From Chitinophaga pinensis DSM 2588 (lineage in GTDB: Bacteria; Bacteroidota; Bacteroidia; Chitinophagales; Chitinophagaceae), in the NCBI RefSeq assembly GCF_000024005.1, contig NC_013132.1, forward strand, positions 2,412,001-2,476,000: a stretch of 64,000 nt of DNA, given 5' to 3'. Each line of letters opens with the position of its first letter. Within the stretch, counting starts at the first letter, position 1. Both the position numbers and the translations under genes were made by a program. A model generated the notes under the pieces. It was not told the origin of the DNA. It saw only the letters and a program-made list of their open reading frames with translations, and made no database searches. Shown in pieces: positions 45,369 through 55,641 of this stretch.

Positions 45369-45389
45369 AGGGGTAAAGGTAAAAATAAA

Positions 45390-45417
45390 AATCCCGCCTG
45401 CCGAAGCAGACGGGATT
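45390..45417 (-). terminator. Terminator of the aconitase gene
   Basis: On the reverse strand AATCCCGTCTGC pairs with GCAGGCGGGATT (one G.U) across a TTCG tetraloop, followed by TTTATTTTT. Classic intrinsic terminator, 22 bases after the acn stop. Confidence 0.88.
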
Positions 45418-45439
45418 CTTTCTATTTTATAGCCGTGGG

Positions 45440-47713
45440 CTATTGTGCTTTTTTAGCAAACTGTGCACGGATTACGTTCAGTGCACCACCCGCTTTGAAC
45501 CACTCAATCTGTTGTTCATTGTAAGTGTGGTTTACCGGTATTTCATCCTTGCTGCCGTCTTTGTGGTTAGCCACTACAGTCAGCGGTTTGCCAGGTGAGA
45601 AGGTCGTCAGACCCAGGATATCGAAAGTGTCGTCTTCCAGGATCTTATCGTAGTCTTCTTTATTGGCAAAAGTCAATCCGAGCATACCCTGTTTCTTCAG
45701 GTTTGTTTCGTGGATACGGGCGAAAGATTTCACCAGGATCGCACGAACGCCCAGATGACGAGGTTCCATGGCTGCGTGTTCGCGGCTGGATCCTTCACCA
45801 TAGTTTTCATCACCTACTACTACGGAACCGATGTTAACAGCTTTGTAAGCGCGCTGTACAACAGGTACGCCTGCGTATTCGCCGGTCAGCTGGTTCTTAA
45901 CAGTATCCGTTTTATCGTTGTATGCGTTTACCGCACCGATCAGCATGTTGTTGGAGATGTTGTCGAGGTGACCACGGTATTTCAACCATGGACCTGCCAT
46001 AGAGATATGGTCGGTCGTACATTTACCTTTTGCTTTGATCAGCAGTTTCAGTCCTTTCAGATCAGTACCTTCCCAGGCAGCGAATGGCGCCAGCAGTTGC
46101 AGGCGGTCGCTGGTCGGAGATACGATTACCTGTACACCGCTACCATCGGCAGCAGGCGCCTGGTAACCGGGATCATCTACGGAGAAGCCTTTGGTAGGCA
46201 GTTCGAAACCGGTTGGTTCGTCCAGCATTACTTCCTGGCCATCTTTTGTTTTCAGCTTGTCAGTCAGCGGATTGAACGTCAGGTCGCCGGCGATGGCGAA
46301 AGCAGTAACGATTTCAGGAGAAGCAACGAAGGCGTGGGTAGCTGCCAGACCATCATTTCTCTTCGCGAAGTTACGGTTGAAGGAAGTGATGATGGAGTTC
46401 TTACGGTTAGGGTCATCGATGTGACGCGCCCACTGACCGATACAAGGACCGCAGGCATTTGCCAGTACAACACCGCCGATCTGGTCGAAGGTATTTAACA
46501 AACCGTCTCTTTCGATGGTATAACGTACCAGTTCAGAACCCGGTGTGATGGTATATTCGGCTTTAACGTCCAGGTTTTTATCTACCGCTTGTTTCGCGAG
46601 GGAAGCAGCACGGGAGATATCTTCGTAAGAAGAGTTGGTGCAGGAACCGATCAGGGCAACTTCCAGTTTTTCAGGCCAGTTGTTTTCCTTTACGGCCTGT
46701 GCGAATTTGGAGATAGGCCAGGCTAAGTCCGGTGTGAACGGGCCATTTACATGTGGCTCCAGTTCGTCCAGGTTGATTTCGATGACCTGATCGTAATATT
46801 TGGTAGGATCTGCGTATACTTCCGCATCCGGACGCAGGTGTTCTTTTACCCCATCGGCCAGTGTGGCGATATCCTGACGCTCGGTAGCATTCAGGTAAGC
46901 GGAGATCTTGGTATCGTAAGCGAATACGGAACAGGTAGCGCCTATTTCCGCACCCATGTTACAGATGGTACCTTTACCGGTAGCGCTCAGGCTATCGGCG
47001 CCTTCACCGAAGTATTCAACGATGCAGCCTGTACCGCCTTTTACAGTCAGTACACCTGCAACTTTCAGGATTACGTCTTTAGGAGAGGTCCAGCCGCTGA
47101 GTTTACCGGTCAGTTTAACACCGATCAGTTTTGGCATTTTCAGCTCCCATGGGAGACCAGCCATTACGTCTACAGCATCAGCGCCACCGACACCGATAGC
47201 GAGCATACCCAGACCACCGGCATTTGGTGTGTGAGAGTCTGTTCCGATCATCAGACCGCCTGGAAATGCATAGTTTTCCAGTACAACCTGGTGAATGATA
47301 CCGGCGCCTGGTTTCCAGAAACCGATACCGTATTTGTTAGAGATAGAAGAGAGAAAATCGTATACTTCCTTGTTCGTATCCACAGCAGTTGCCAGGTCTT
47401 CTGCAGCGCCTGTTTTTGCCTGAATAAGGTGATCACAGTGTACGGTCGAAGGAACTGCCACTTTATCACGGCCACAGGTCATGAATTGCAGAAGGGCCAT
47501 CTGTGCAGTAGCATCCTGCATCGCAACGCGATCGGGTGCAAATTCCACATAAGACTTTCCACGCTCAAACGCCGTAGTGGTCGGAGCATATAAGTGCGCA
47601 TATAAAATCTTTTCAGACAGTGTGAGCGGACGTCCCAGCATTTTTCGGGTAGCTTCCACCTTACCCGGCAGTGCCGCATACACTTTTTTAATCATTTCGA
47701 TATCAAACACCAT
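45440..47713 (-). CDS. acn: Aconitate hydratase (mitochondrial-type AcnA)
   Basis: TCA-cycle isomerisation of citrate to isocitrate with a [4Fe-4S] cluster (757 aa). Cluster Cys residues are in [12 protein letters not shown] and [42 protein letters not shown] and [14 protein letters not shown] are substrate and swivel-domain motifs. Length and order fit the mitochondrial-type aconitase common in Bacteroidota. Single gene. Confidence 0.96.
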   Translation of the reverse strand: MVFDIEMIKKVYAALPGKVEATRKMLGRPLTLSEKILYAHLYAPTTTAFERGKSYVEFAPDRVAMQDATAQMALLQFMTCGRDKVAVPSTVHCDHLIQAKTGAAEDLATAVDTNKEVYDFLSSISNKYGIGFWKPGAGIIHQVVLENYAFPGGLMIGTDSHTPNAGGLGMLAIGVGGADAVDVMAGLPWELKMPKLIGVKLTGKLSGWTSPKDVILKVAGVLTVKGGTGCIVEYFGEGADSLSATGKGTICNMGAEIGATCSVFAYDTKISAYLNATERQDIATLADGVKEHLRPDAEVYADPTKYYDQVIEINLDELEPHVNGPFTPDLAWPISKFAQAVKENNWPEKLEVALIGSCTNSSYEDISRAASLAKQAVDKNLDVKAEYTITPGSELVRYTIERDGLLNTFDQIGGVVLANACGPCIGQWARHIDDPNRKNSIITSFNRNFAKRNDGLAATHAFVASPEIVTAFAIAGDLTFNPLTDKLKTKDGQEVMLDEPTGFELPTKGFSVDDPGYQAPAADGSGVQVIVSPTSDRLQLLAPFAAWEGTDLKGLKLLIKAKGKCTTDHISMAGPWLKYRGHLDNISNNMLIGAVNAYNDKTDTVKNQLTGEYAGVPVVQRAYKAVNIGSVVVGDENYGEGSSREHAAMEPRHLGVRAILVKSFARIHETNLKKQGMLGLTFANKEDYDKILEDDTFDILGLTTFSPGKPLTVVANHKDGSKDEIPVNHTYNEQQIEWFKAGGALNVIRAQFAKKAQ

Positions 47714-47942
47714 GGAAAAAAAATTTTTGACCTATTAGAAAATGCATCGCAAAATTAATTAAATTAAGCCAGTTTATGAAAGACATGTAGGCGACAGTCT
47801 ACGAAGGCTCAGCATACAAAACGCCCGGTTACCTACCGGTTCACAAAGGAAATGCCACTAATTCACTGCCAACGCACTATCAGCCAACTCCGGGGCTGAA
47901 TTTGGACTTGTTTTTGACCTGGGATTGTAATAAATTTGATAT

Positions 47943-48164
47943 ATGAATCGATTTAAAGATTTCGTGGAATGGCAGGCCTTCGGGGTCTGCACAGCTATCG
48001 GCAATAAGCTTGGGATAGCTACCTCACGTATCCGCTTGTTTTTTATCTATACCTCATTTGTTACGATGGGTTCCCCACTTATCGTTTATATGATCATGGC
48101 ATTCTGGGTGAATATGAAAAATTATATCCTGAATGCCCGCAGAAACCCCCTTAGGTACTTATAG
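47943..48164 (+). CDS. PspC-domain small membrane protein
   Basis: A 73-aa protein. GVCTAIGNKLGIATSRIRLFF, split here as GVCTAIGNKLGI and ATSRIRLFFIYTS, is the PspC fingerprint, followed by one membrane helix (LIVYMIMAFWV). PspC members act in membrane-stress sensing. No other Psp genes are nearby. Start ATG at 47943, about 230 bases from the divergent acn gene. Confidence 0.75.
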   Translation: MNRFKDFVEWQAFGVCTAIGNKLGIATSRIRLFFIYTSFVTMGSPLIVYMIMAFWVNMKNYILNARRNPLRYL

Positions 48165-48760
48165 TTTCCATTTAGGCTTATCAGTTAACCTCGGGCAATT
48201 TAAATAATTGATAGATGCATTCCGCTTCCGGACATGCTATTGGCATCTCATGCGATAATATGTACAATATATTGTTATAACTGTTTCAGGTATTACGCCT
48301 TTCACTCCTGTTTTCTGTTGACGCAGCATATCAACTACTGGTGAGGGTATTGCTTATTACTTCGATGTACAGGCTTATTATCCCGTTACTACACCGTAAT
48401 CACTTCGTTGTTGAACGGACAGATAACGGCGTAATAACGGTATACCTTCGTTGTAATACGAAGACAAAAGTGGTAACAGCGTGTGTATTAATTGTTTAGT
48501 GTTGTTTTGAACGAAGGAGGCTTGTAAGTGTAACATTTTCAGTTGCTTATGCGGTATATGATGTTTTTTTAAATGTGAATAGTTGCTGTATACACTATAT
48601 AGCAAAGAAGCATATAATTTTTATATTTTTTTCTCTCTTATTTTCAATCAATTGTAACCACATCTGAGATAACGAAGGTGCAAATTCAATATATATTTAG
48701 AATTGGGCTATACCTTGCCTTCATAATCGCCGTAAAATTTTAACCAAATACACGATAAAG
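48165..48760. other. 596-base intergenic region without a recognised gene
   Basis: AT-rich. Short direct repeats CTTCGTTGT (48403 and 48446) and ATAACGG (twice near 48423) are the only structure seen. A 75-codon reverse reading frame at 48378-48605 lacks any recognisable content and a convincing start context. The last part presumably contains the promoter of the DUF4382 gene. Confidence 0.5.
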
Positions 48761-49564
48761 ATGAAAATGCCTGCACTGAAACACCTGGCAAGTGGTATGC
48801 TGTTTTTAAGTACCGCGTTATTGATGTCTGCCTGTTCGAAAGACGACAATCAGGGTAAAGCCCGTATACAGGTCGCACTGACCGATGATCCCGGAGATTT
48901 TAAAGCTGTTTACATCGATGTTCAGGAAGTGAACGTCAATTACAATGACAGCGATGACAATGGCTGGCAGCCATTACCTGGCATGAAAAAGGGCCGGTAT
49001 AACCTGCTGACGCTCGTTAATGACAAGGATACCGTACTGGCGGATGCGGAAATCAATTCCGGTACTATTAAGGAGATCAGACTTGTATTAGGCGATGATA
49101 ACTGGGTGGTGACCAACAATGGTGATTCCATTAAGTTACAGACGCCCAGCGGACAGTCTTCCGGCGTAAAGTTAAAGATCAACATGCCGGTATCTGGTGG
49201 TATTCTTTACAAACTGCTGCTGGACTTTGATGTGGCAAAATCTATACACGAAGCGGGCAATTCAGGGAAATATATCCTGAAACCTGTTATCAGAACTGTA
49301 CTGGAAGCACAGGGTGGTAGTATACAGGGCGTCGTACTGCCGGCAGTGTTGCCTTCTGCTGTATTGTTGCTGAACGGACAGGATACGGTGGCAAGCACCT
49401 ATTCCGGTATTGGCGGCGCTTATTTCCTGAAAGGGATCGCTGCAGGTAGCTATTCACTGCACTATATTTCTATTGATTCTACGCTGAAACCAGCCGTAAA
49501 ACAGAGTGTCGTAGTAGAAACAGGTAAAGTAACGAAAATAGATACACTGACTTTAATACGTTAG
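48761..49564 (+). CDS. DUF4382 lipoprotein
   Basis: A 267-aa lipoprotein (lipobox LMSAC, Cys25). The domain starts KARIQVALTDDPGDFKAVYIDV, here seen as ARIQVALTDDPGDFKAVYI, with the Gly/Asn-rich loop DSDDNGWQPLPG, which fits DUF4382. The C-terminal part (about 180-267) is a carboxypeptidase-regulatory-like beta-sandwich (GSIQGVVLPAVLPSAVLLLN..GGAYFLKGIAAGSYSL). Cell-surface role unknown. Followed by a strong terminator. Confidence 0.85.
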   Translation: MKMPALKHLASGMLFLSTALLMSACSKDDNQGKARIQVALTDDPGDFKAVYIDVQEVNVNYNDSDDNGWQPLPGMKKGRYNLLTLVNDKDTVLADAEINSGTIKEIRLVLGDDNWVVTNNGDSIKLQTPSGQSSGVKLKINMPVSGGILYKLLLDFDVAKSIHEAGNSGKYILKPVIRTVLEAQGGSIQGVVLPAVLPSAVLLLNGQDTVASTYSGIGGAYFLKGIAAGSYSLHYISIDSTLKPAVKQSVVVETGKVTKIDTLTLIR

Positions 49565-49591
49565 TCTTAACAGCTAATCTTTTTAATAGCG

Positions 49592-49636
49592 CAAACAAAA
49601 AATCCATCTGCCAAAAGCGGATGGATTTTTTGTTTG
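49592..49636. terminator. Bidirectional terminator after the DUF4382 gene
   Basis: A 20-bp stem (49592-49611 with 49617-49636, one T.G) around the loop CAAAA, with A-rich and T-rich ends, serving the convergent DUF4382 and 49646 genes. Confidence 0.85.
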
Positions 49637-49645
49637 GTGATTATC

Positions 49646-50050
49646 TTAATCCAGATGGAAATTGGTCATTGCGTGATAGTGGTTCTGCAACTGATTGACG
49701 GTGATGGAACCTTTAATTTCCCTGTGTTCGTCCCGGTAATCCAACCTGGTGGCGGGGTGACCGTCATCAAGGGTGTGCAGTTTTACAGAGAATGGTCCGC
49801 GTACATAAATTTGTCCGCCGCCGTTGACTGAGAGCGATTCGTCTTTTTTGAACTTGAGTTTCAGTAACTGTTCTTCATTTAGTGGAATTGAATAAAGGTC
49901 CTGCAGGTCATACCAGAATTCCTGTTCTCCGGTTAATACACAAACCTGTTTGTCTTCGCGGTTAACTTCCAATACCTGACCTTCCACCGTATTTCCTTCA
50001 TACTCCACTAAAACTGTATCTCCTGCTTTTACGTCATGTAAATTGATCAT
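49646..50050 (-). CDS. Conserved-looking hypothetical protein
   Basis: A 134-aa soluble protein starting MINLHDVKAGDTVLVEYEGN, with a small SH3/KOW-like beta-barrel pattern (VKAGDTVLVEYEG..VEGQVLEVNRED). A second half (LKFKKDESLSVNGGGQIYV) contains YHAMTNFHLD at the end. No known family. It lies downstream of kdsA on the same strand behind a hairpin. Confidence 0.65.
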   Translation of the reverse strand: MINLHDVKAGDTVLVEYEGNTVEGQVLEVNREDKQVCVLTGEQEFWYDLQDLYSIPLNEEQLLKLKFKKDESLSVNGGGQIYVRGPFSVKLHTLDDGHPATRLDYRDEHREIKGSITVNQLQNHYHAMTNFHLD

Positions 50051-50130
50051 GGTGAGTAAAATTTTTGGGTGTTTAGTATTATAGTTATAGTCTGAAAATG
50101 AGTTGGTCGTAGTCGTATCCTAAGATAAGA

Positions 50131-50207
50131 AATAGTCCATAGACTATAGCTATTTTCCTGTCTTGTTTTTATACAAAAGGCAGGCCAGCTATTGTCTATG
50201 GACTATC
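50131..50207. repeat. Inverted repeat with inner hairpin between kdsA and the hypothetical gene
   Basis: Arms of 21 bases, 50131-50151 and 50187-50207, with one mismatch (unit around AGTCCATAGACTAT). They enclose CCTGTCTT...AAGGCAGG (50157-50184), a likely terminator for kdsA on the reverse strand. A similar GACTAT-type repeat is at 63784-63810. Confidence 0.6.
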
Positions 50208-50231
50208 AACTATAATACGGGGAAGGGTCCC

Positions 50232-51056
50232 TTATCTTATTACTTCACGGATTCTTACCAGGTCTTCCAGTAATCCTTCCAGCAGATCCAGGTGCAGCAT
50301 GTTAGCGCCGTCGGACTTCGCTTTGGATGGATCAGGATGTGTTTCGATGAACAGACCATCTGCGCCGGTAGCAATAGCTGCTTTGGCGATAGTGCCGATC
50401 AGTTTCGGGTTACCGCCGGTAACGCCGCTGGTCTGGTTAGGCTGTTGCAGGGAGTGTGTACAATCCATGATAACAGGTACGCCATGTTCACGCATAATCG
50501 GAATATTGCGGTAGTCTACCACGAGGTCCTGGTAACCGAAGGTGGTACCGCGCTCGGTCAGCCAAACTTTATCATTACCTGCCTGTTTTACTTTTTCAAC
50601 CGCAAATTTCATGGCTTCGCCGCTTACAAACTGGCCTTTCTTTACATTCACCACTTTACCGGTTTCCGCAGCTGCGATCAGGATATCAGTCTGACGGCAA
50701 AGGAACGCCGGGATCTGCAGGATATCCACATACGCAGCAGCCATAGCAGCTTCCGCAGCGGAGTGAATATCTGTTGTAACAGGCAGATCGAATGTTTCTT
50801 TAGTCTTTTGTAAGAGGTCCAGTCCTTCCACATCACCAACACCGGCAAAGGAGTTGATACTGGTACGGTTCGCTTTACGATAAGACGCTTTGAAGATATA
50901 TGGGATATTCAGTCTTTTGCAGATTCCTGAAACTTTTTCAGCTACATGCATCAGCAGCGCTTCATCCTCTACTACACAAGGACCGGCTATCAGAAAAAAG
51001 TTGTCAGGATTGTATTGATCCTTAAAAAGGGATTTCAGATGTGTTGTTGCTGACAT
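50232..51056 (-). CDS. kdsA: 3-deoxy-8-phosphooctulonate synthase (KDO-8-P synthase)
   Basis: Condenses arabinose-5-phosphate with PEP for LPS inner-core KDO (274 aa). It shows FFLIAGPCVVEDEALL, FKASYRKANRTS, the metal/substrate segment WLTERGTTFGYQ and DCTHSLQQPN, and DGLFIETHPDPSKAKSDG. Normal length; a single gene without kdsD/kdsB neighbours. A -7 element lies 21 bases upstream. Confidence 0.96.
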   Translation of the reverse strand: MSATTHLKSLFKDQYNPDNFFLIAGPCVVEDEALLMHVAEKVSGICKRLNIPYIFKASYRKANRTSINSFAGVGDVEGLDLLQKTKETFDLPVTTDIHSAAEAAMAAAYVDILQIPAFLCRQTDILIAAAETGKVVNVKKGQFVSGEAMKFAVEKVKQAGNDKVWLTERGTTFGYQDLVVDYRNIPIMREHGVPVIMDCTHSLQQPNQTSGVTGGNPKLIGTIAKAAIATGADGLFIETHPDPSKAKSDGANMLHLDLLEGLLEDLVRIREVIR

Positions 51057-51076
51057 GATTTTTGTATTTGAGATCG

Positions 51077-51084
51077 CAAAGTTA
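51077..51084 (-). promoter_or_regulatory. Candidate -7 promoter element of kdsA
   Basis: The reverse strand reads TAACTTTG, fitting TAnnTTTG, 21 bases upstream of the kdsA start. Confidence 0.45.
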
Positions 51085-51310
51085 CGCTATTCTAAGGGAT
51101 TACTTTTCAGTTGAAGTATCTGGTCTATTTTCTGTAATTGTCATAATATTGTAATGTGAAACCGTGAAATGTTCGCTGGACGTGCATCTCTTACAAAGTA
51201 ATTTTCCGGATTGTTACCGCATTGTCATGCGCTGAAGGGAGCTGTTCTGAATTACTACAGAAGCTGTTAATATTACGTCTTAATTAAAAAAGCCATTCAT
51301 TCGAGATAGC

Positions 51311-52255
51311 ATGAAGAAAGATAAAATACTGGTAATCGGCGCCTGCGGGCAGATTGGTGTTGAACTTACACTCGCATTAAGGAAGATGTACGGAGATGCA
51401 AACGTAATTGCATCTGATCTTCGCGAAGAACACGACCTGCTGAAGGGGACCGGTCCTTACGTATCCCTCGATGTCATGAACAAAGAGATGCTGCACGTAT
51501 TGGTTATCCGTCATAATATCACGCAGATCTACCTGCTGGCTGCGATTCTTTCTGCTACCGGTGAAAAGAACCCGCTGCTGGCATGGCACATCAACATGGC
51601 GAGCCTGCTGAACGTACTGGATATTGCGAAAGAAGAAGGTATTGATAAAGTGTACTGGCCAAGTTCCATCGCGGTATTCGGTCCGAATTCACCAAAAGAA
51701 GACACCCCTCAGCATACCATCATCGAACCTACTACCATTTACGGTATCAGTAAATTTGCCGGTGAACGCTGGTGTGAATATTACAGTCACCGTTATGGCG
51801 TAGACGTTCGTAGTCTGCGTTACCCGGGTCTGATCAGCTATAAATCAGCGCCAGGTGGTGGTACTACCGACTACGCGATTGAGATCTTCCATGAAGCGCT
51901 TGAAGAAAAGAAATATACCTGCTTCCTGTCAGAAGGCACTTACCTGCCAATGATGTACATGCCGGATGCTATCCGTGCGACCATCGAGCTGATGGAAGCT
52001 GATAAAGATAAAGTCAAAATACGTTCTTCCTATAACCTCGGTGGTATGAGTTTTTCTCCGAAAGAGATCGCTGCTGAGATTAAAAAACATATCCCTGAAT
52101 TCACCATCAGCTATGAACCGGATTACCGTCAGCAGATCGCTGATGGCTGGCCACAGAGCATGGACGATAACCTGGCCCGTCAGGACTGGGGATGGAAACC
52201 GGAATTCAACCTGGAGAATATGACGGTGGATATGCTGAAGAACCTTAAAAAGTAA
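51311..52255 (+). CDS. NAD-dependent epimerase-fold protein, probable L-threonine 3-dehydrogenase
   Basis: A 314-aa Rossmann-fold protein with VIGACGQIGVELTLAL, the Ser in WPSSIAVFGPNSP and YGISKFAGE (Y-x3-K). The run YPGLISYKSAPGGGTTDYA fits the UDP-galactose-epimerase-like threonine dehydrogenases known from Flavobacterium. It would oxidise threonine to 2-amino-3-ketobutyrate. No kbl gene is adjacent, so the substrate is inferred from the signature. Confidence 0.82.
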   Translation: MKKDKILVIGACGQIGVELTLALRKMYGDANVIASDLREEHDLLKGTGPYVSLDVMNKEMLHVLVIRHNITQIYLLAAILSATGEKNPLLAWHINMASLLNVLDIAKEEGIDKVYWPSSIAVFGPNSPKEDTPQHTIIEPTTIYGISKFAGERWCEYYSHRYGVDVRSLRYPGLISYKSAPGGGTTDYAIEIFHEALEEKKYTCFLSEGTYLPMMYMPDAIRATIELMEADKDKVKIRSSYNLGGMSFSPKEIAAEIKKHIPEFTISYEPDYRQQIADGWPQSMDDNLARQDWGWKPEFNLENMTVDMLKNLKK

Positions 52256-52302
52256 GCGCTTATTCCTACATTTGGCTCAACGCAAACCTTCAAATTTCGC
52301 GT

Positions 52303-53151
52303 ATGAAGCTGGAGAACGGGGAATATCTGGGTAAAAACAGCGGTACTTTTCATGTGGACGGACTTATCATCAATAAGACCAGCTATCGTGAGAAAGTATT
52401 TGAGGGATGGCATTTTCATCAGAACAACCATCTTTCTTTTATCCTGGAAGGCGGCAACCGTGAATATCGTAAACAAACGGATCAGGTGTTGCTGCCAGGG
52501 AATATGGTGTTTTACCCGGGAGGTGAATGGCATCGCAACACCCATACACAACATCCTTCGCTGAATATCAATCTTGAAATAGAAGATCATTTTTTACAAC
52601 ATTATGAGGCCTGCTTCACTGCCGGGTCTCATAATGCTTTTAAGGCCCTGGACAGCCTGCATCAGTCATTCTCTCCGTCTCATAATAGTCCTTTCCAGAC
52701 CCGGGCAAAACTTACGGCACTCCGCATTTATCATGATTGTCAGGTAGCAGATCAGCATAGTCTGTTATCGGTGCATCAGCAGTTATTGTCACTCTTACAG
52801 GCAGCCGGCGACAATGCAAAACCAGGCAGGCAATTATTCGGCGGGCGTGTGGATAAAGTCATTGAATTGCTGCATGACCGTTGGAATGAAAACATCTCCT
52901 TACAGGATCTGAGTACAGTGACTGCATTACATCCTGTAACCGTATCCCGGCATTTTACGGCTTATTTTGATTGTTCATTAGGTGAATACATGCGCAGGAT
53001 CAGGGTGGAAAAATCCCTCCTGCTGGTCAGGCAACACGCCTACTCATTGACCGAAATTGCCTATCAATGCGGCTTCTTTGACCAGAGTCATTTTATACGG
53101 GCATTTAAAGCACAGACCGGCTTTTTACCCAAAGCATTCAGGAAATTGTAA
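52303..53151 (+). CDS. AraC-family transcriptional regulator
   Basis: A 282-aa regulator. The N-terminal cupin-like part (about 1-150, with GWHFHQNNHLSFILEGGNRE) probably binds a ligand. The C-terminal two helix-turn-helix motifs (about 180-282) contain ISLQDLSTVTALHPVTVSRHF and the signature LTEIAYQCGFFDQSHFIRAFK, here LTEIAYQCGFFDQSHF. Target genes unknown; the upstream dehydrogenase is 48 bases away and the downstream peptidase 76 bases away. Confidence 0.88.
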   Translation: MKLENGEYLGKNSGTFHVDGLIINKTSYREKVFEGWHFHQNNHLSFILEGGNREYRKQTDQVLLPGNMVFYPGGEWHRNTHTQHPSLNINLEIEDHFLQHYEACFTAGSHNAFKALDSLHQSFSPSHNSPFQTRAKLTALRIYHDCQVADQHSLLSVHQQLLSLLQAAGDNAKPGRQLFGGRVDKVIELLHDRWNENISLQDLSTVTALHPVTVSRHFTAYFDCSLGEYMRRIRVEKSLLLVRQHAYSLTEIAYQCGFFDQSHFIRAFKAQTGFLPKAFRKL

Positions 53152-53227
53152 GCCGTTCCCAGACTCCGCTAAATCCATCCAATTTTAAGTATACCGGATC
53201 ATTGAACTTTGCAGAAAAAGAAAGTAT

Positions 53228-54241
53228 ATGTACTCCCGGAGCTGCTGGTTAACAGTTATTTATAGTGTTTTTTGCATCGCTGCCTATGCACAGGCGCCTG
53301 CTAAAAAAGAGATCGCTGATGCGGTGGATAAAATGGCGGTCCTTTTGAAGGAAAGATATGTTTCGGAGGAGAAGGGATTGGCGATTGCCGCTTACTTACG
53401 AACAGCGCTGCAGACAGGTAAATTTACGAATGTGAAAAGCTGGCAGGAGTTTGCACAGCTGGCGACTACAAGCTTGCAGGACTTTAGTCATGACGGGCAT
53501 CTGTATGTCAGAAATGACCCCATGAGGTGCCAGGAATTATTAGCCGCAGATAAAGCCGCACTGCCGGCAACGGCGGTTGGTAATACGTCGGGTGAAGATC
53601 CTTTCTTTTACAGTCCGGTAGCAGCAGATCATAACTATGGTTTTGAAAGTGTGCGTATTGCTGCCGGTAACGTGGGGTATCTGCATCTTTCGGAAATCAA
53701 TATTTCCCGTAAGAGTCTTTCAACATTATATGCGGCGATGGCATTTGTCGCCCATACAAGCGCCTTGGTCATAGACCTGCGGAATAACGGTGGAGGAGGA
53801 AGTGATACAGGGGCTGTCTTTGAAAGCTATTTTCTGCCGTCAGAAACGCCTTTACTGACCTTTACCAGCCGTACAGGCGAACATACCACTGATAGCACGG
53901 TAACGTGGCTAAAAGAGCCGCATTATGAGCGTCCTGTGTTTATCCTGATCAATCGTAAAACAGCATCGGCCGCAGAGGCGTTTGCGTTTGTCTTGCAGAA
54001 AATGAAAAGAGCGACGGTAATCGGAGAGCCGTCTGCCGGTGCAGCGAATATGAATGTATGGTTACCGGTGAATAAAGACATTTTTATTTCGGTGTCAGAA
54101 ATGGCGCCGGTATGGCATGGTACGACGGACAGCTGGGAGCAGCGGGGCGTACAGCCGGATTGTGCGGCGCAGACGGAAGCAGCGATCGATGCGTGTATTC
54201 ACGATAAGATCGGACGGCCGAAGTTCAGACCCGTCCATTAA
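53228..54241 (+). CDS. Exported S41-family peptidase (C-terminal processing/IRBP-like)
   Basis: A 337-aa exported serine peptidase; Sec signal ending AAYAQAP. The N-terminal helical region with YVSEEKGLAIAAYLRT is followed by the catalytic core: LVIDLRNNGGGGSDTG and the nucleophile Ser in INRKTASAAEAFAFVLQ, then VIGEPSAGAANMN. The PDZ domain of true CTPs is absent, so it belongs to the IRBP/tricorn-like S41 type. Periplasmic substrate unknown. Followed by a strong terminator. Confidence 0.85.
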   Translation: MYSRSCWLTVIYSVFCIAAYAQAPAKKEIADAVDKMAVLLKERYVSEEKGLAIAAYLRTALQTGKFTNVKSWQEFAQLATTSLQDFSHDGHLYVRNDPMRCQELLAADKAALPATAVGNTSGEDPFFYSPVAADHNYGFESVRIAAGNVGYLHLSEINISRKSLSTLYAAMAFVAHTSALVIDLRNNGGGGSDTGAVFESYFLPSETPLLTFTSRTGEHTTDSTVTWLKEPHYERPVFILINRKTASAAEAFAFVLQKMKRATVIGEPSAGAANMNVWLPVNKDIFISVSEMAPVWHGTTDSWEQRGVQPDCAAQTEAAIDACIHDKIGRPKFRPVH

Positions 54242-54256
54242 AAGTATCTGCATAAA

Positions 54257-54287
54257 AAAAGACGAATGCAAGCTGCATTCGTCTTTT
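54257..54287. terminator. Bidirectional terminator between the S41 peptidase and cysN
   Basis: A 14-bp stem, AAAAGACGAATGCA (54257-54270) with 54274-54287, and a 3-nt loop, ending in T-rich and A-rich tails. It lies between convergent genes. Confidence 0.85.
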
Positions 54288-54309
54288 CTATTTTTAGTAG
54301 TTGAGCTGC

Positions 54310-55599
54310 TTATGCTACGAATCCGACAGCCACTGTTGAATTGCTCATTTCATCGATCAGGATGAATGCACCATTTGCAGGATTAGCGTCATAGCTGTCT
54401 GCAAATATCGGATGTGCAGTTTTCAGTGTAATCTTACCGATATCATTCAATCCCATTTCCTTTTTATCTTCCAGGATGGTATTGGAGGTAACGTCGATCA
54501 CATGCCGGATCTGCTGTACTTTCGCTTTTACGCGGTTTACACCATGTTGCAGCAGATAGGCTTTACCAGGCACCAGTTTGGTCTGATCCATCCAGCATAC
54601 CTGTGCGTCAATTTCTTTCAGCAGGGAAGGTGCATTTTCTGGTTTGGACAGCATACTGCCACGACTGGTATCAATTTCATCTTCCAGTGTGATAACGACG
54701 CTCTGGCGGGCTTCCGCTGTAGTGAGTTGTGTTTCGAACTGTTCGATGGTTTTGATACGGCTTTTCTGCTGAGAAGGCAGGGAGATGATTTCATCACCGA
54801 CATTGAAATGTCCGCTTACCACTTTTCCGGCGAAACCGCGGAAGTCGTGATAGGCGTCTGTTTTCGGACGGATCACTGACTGTACTTTGAAACGTGCAGG
54901 GTGACTGCTGTCAGCATGGTCGAAAGTGATCTGTTCCAGGTATTCAAGCAGGGACTCTTCGGAGTACCAGCTGATCTTTTCTGAGCGGGTAGCCAGGTTC
55001 TCTCCGTAGATAGAAGAGATCGGGATGTATTTGATAGAAGGCGCTTTGAACGGCGCTTTAGCGATCAGTTGCTGGAAGTCTTCCACGATCTGATTAAAGC
55101 GTGCTTCGCTGTATTCTACCAGGTCCATTTTATTCACGCATACTACCAGGTATGGAATACGCAGCAGGCAGGCGATGAAGAAGTGGCGGTAAGTTTGTTC
55201 GACGATCCCTTTACGCGCATCGATCAGTATCAGGGATACCTGTGCGTTGGAAGCACCGGTGACCATGTTACGGGTATACTCGATGTGACCTGGTGTATCG
55301 GCGATAATGTATTTGCGGGTAGGAGTGGAGAAGTAGATATGCGCCACGTCGATGGTGATACCTTGTTCACGTTCAGCCACGAGGCCGTCTGTCAGCAACG
55401 ACAGGTCGGTAAAATCAAGTCCTTTGCGTTTGCTGGCAGCATGTAAAGCTTCCATTTTATCCTGTGGGATAGAATGAGTATCATAGAGCAGCCTGCCTAT
55501 CAGGGTGCTTTTACCATCATCTACACTGCCGGAAGTGGTTATACGTAAAACCTCCATGTTATATTTTTTGAGTGGCGGAGCATTGTGGTGTTCCACCAT
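54310..55599 (-). CDS. cysN: Sulfate adenylyltransferase, GTPase subunit
   Basis: GTP-hydrolysing subunit that drives APS synthesis by CysD (429 aa). GTPase motifs: GSVDDGKSTLIG (G1), ADTPGHIEYT (G3) and CVNKMDLVEY (G4), followed by EF-Tu-like beta-barrels. There is no fused APS kinase (CysC), in keeping with direct APS reduction by the neighbouring CysH. It lies 42 bases after cysD in the operon cysH-cysD-cysN. Confidence 0.94.
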   Translation of the reverse strand: MVEHHNAPPLKKYNMEVLRITTSGSVDDGKSTLIGRLLYDTHSIPQDKMEALHAASKRKGLDFTDLSLLTDGLVAEREQGITIDVAHIYFSTPTRKYIIADTPGHIEYTRNMVTGASNAQVSLILIDARKGIVEQTYRHFFIACLLRIPYLVVCVNKMDLVEYSEARFNQIVEDFQQLIAKAPFKAPSIKYIPISSIYGENLATRSEKISWYSEESLLEYLEQITFDHADSSHPARFKVQSVIRPKTDAYHDFRGFAGKVVSGHFNVGDEIISLPSQQKSRIKTIEQFETQLTTAEARQSVVITLEDEIDTSRGSMLSKPENAPSLLKEIDAQVCWMDQTKLVPGKAYLLQHGVNRVKAKVQQIRHVIDVTSNTILEDKKEMGLNDIGKITLKTAHPIFADSYDANPANGAFILIDEMSNSTVAVGFVA

Positions 55600-55641
55600 A
55601 ATTTTTATACAAGTTAATAAGTGCGTATGCGGCAGGAAGGA

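Noticed and set aside
48378..48605. 75-codon reverse gene in the 48 kb gap
   Set aside because: No ribosome-binding context, no recognisable fold, in AT-rich non-coding sequence.
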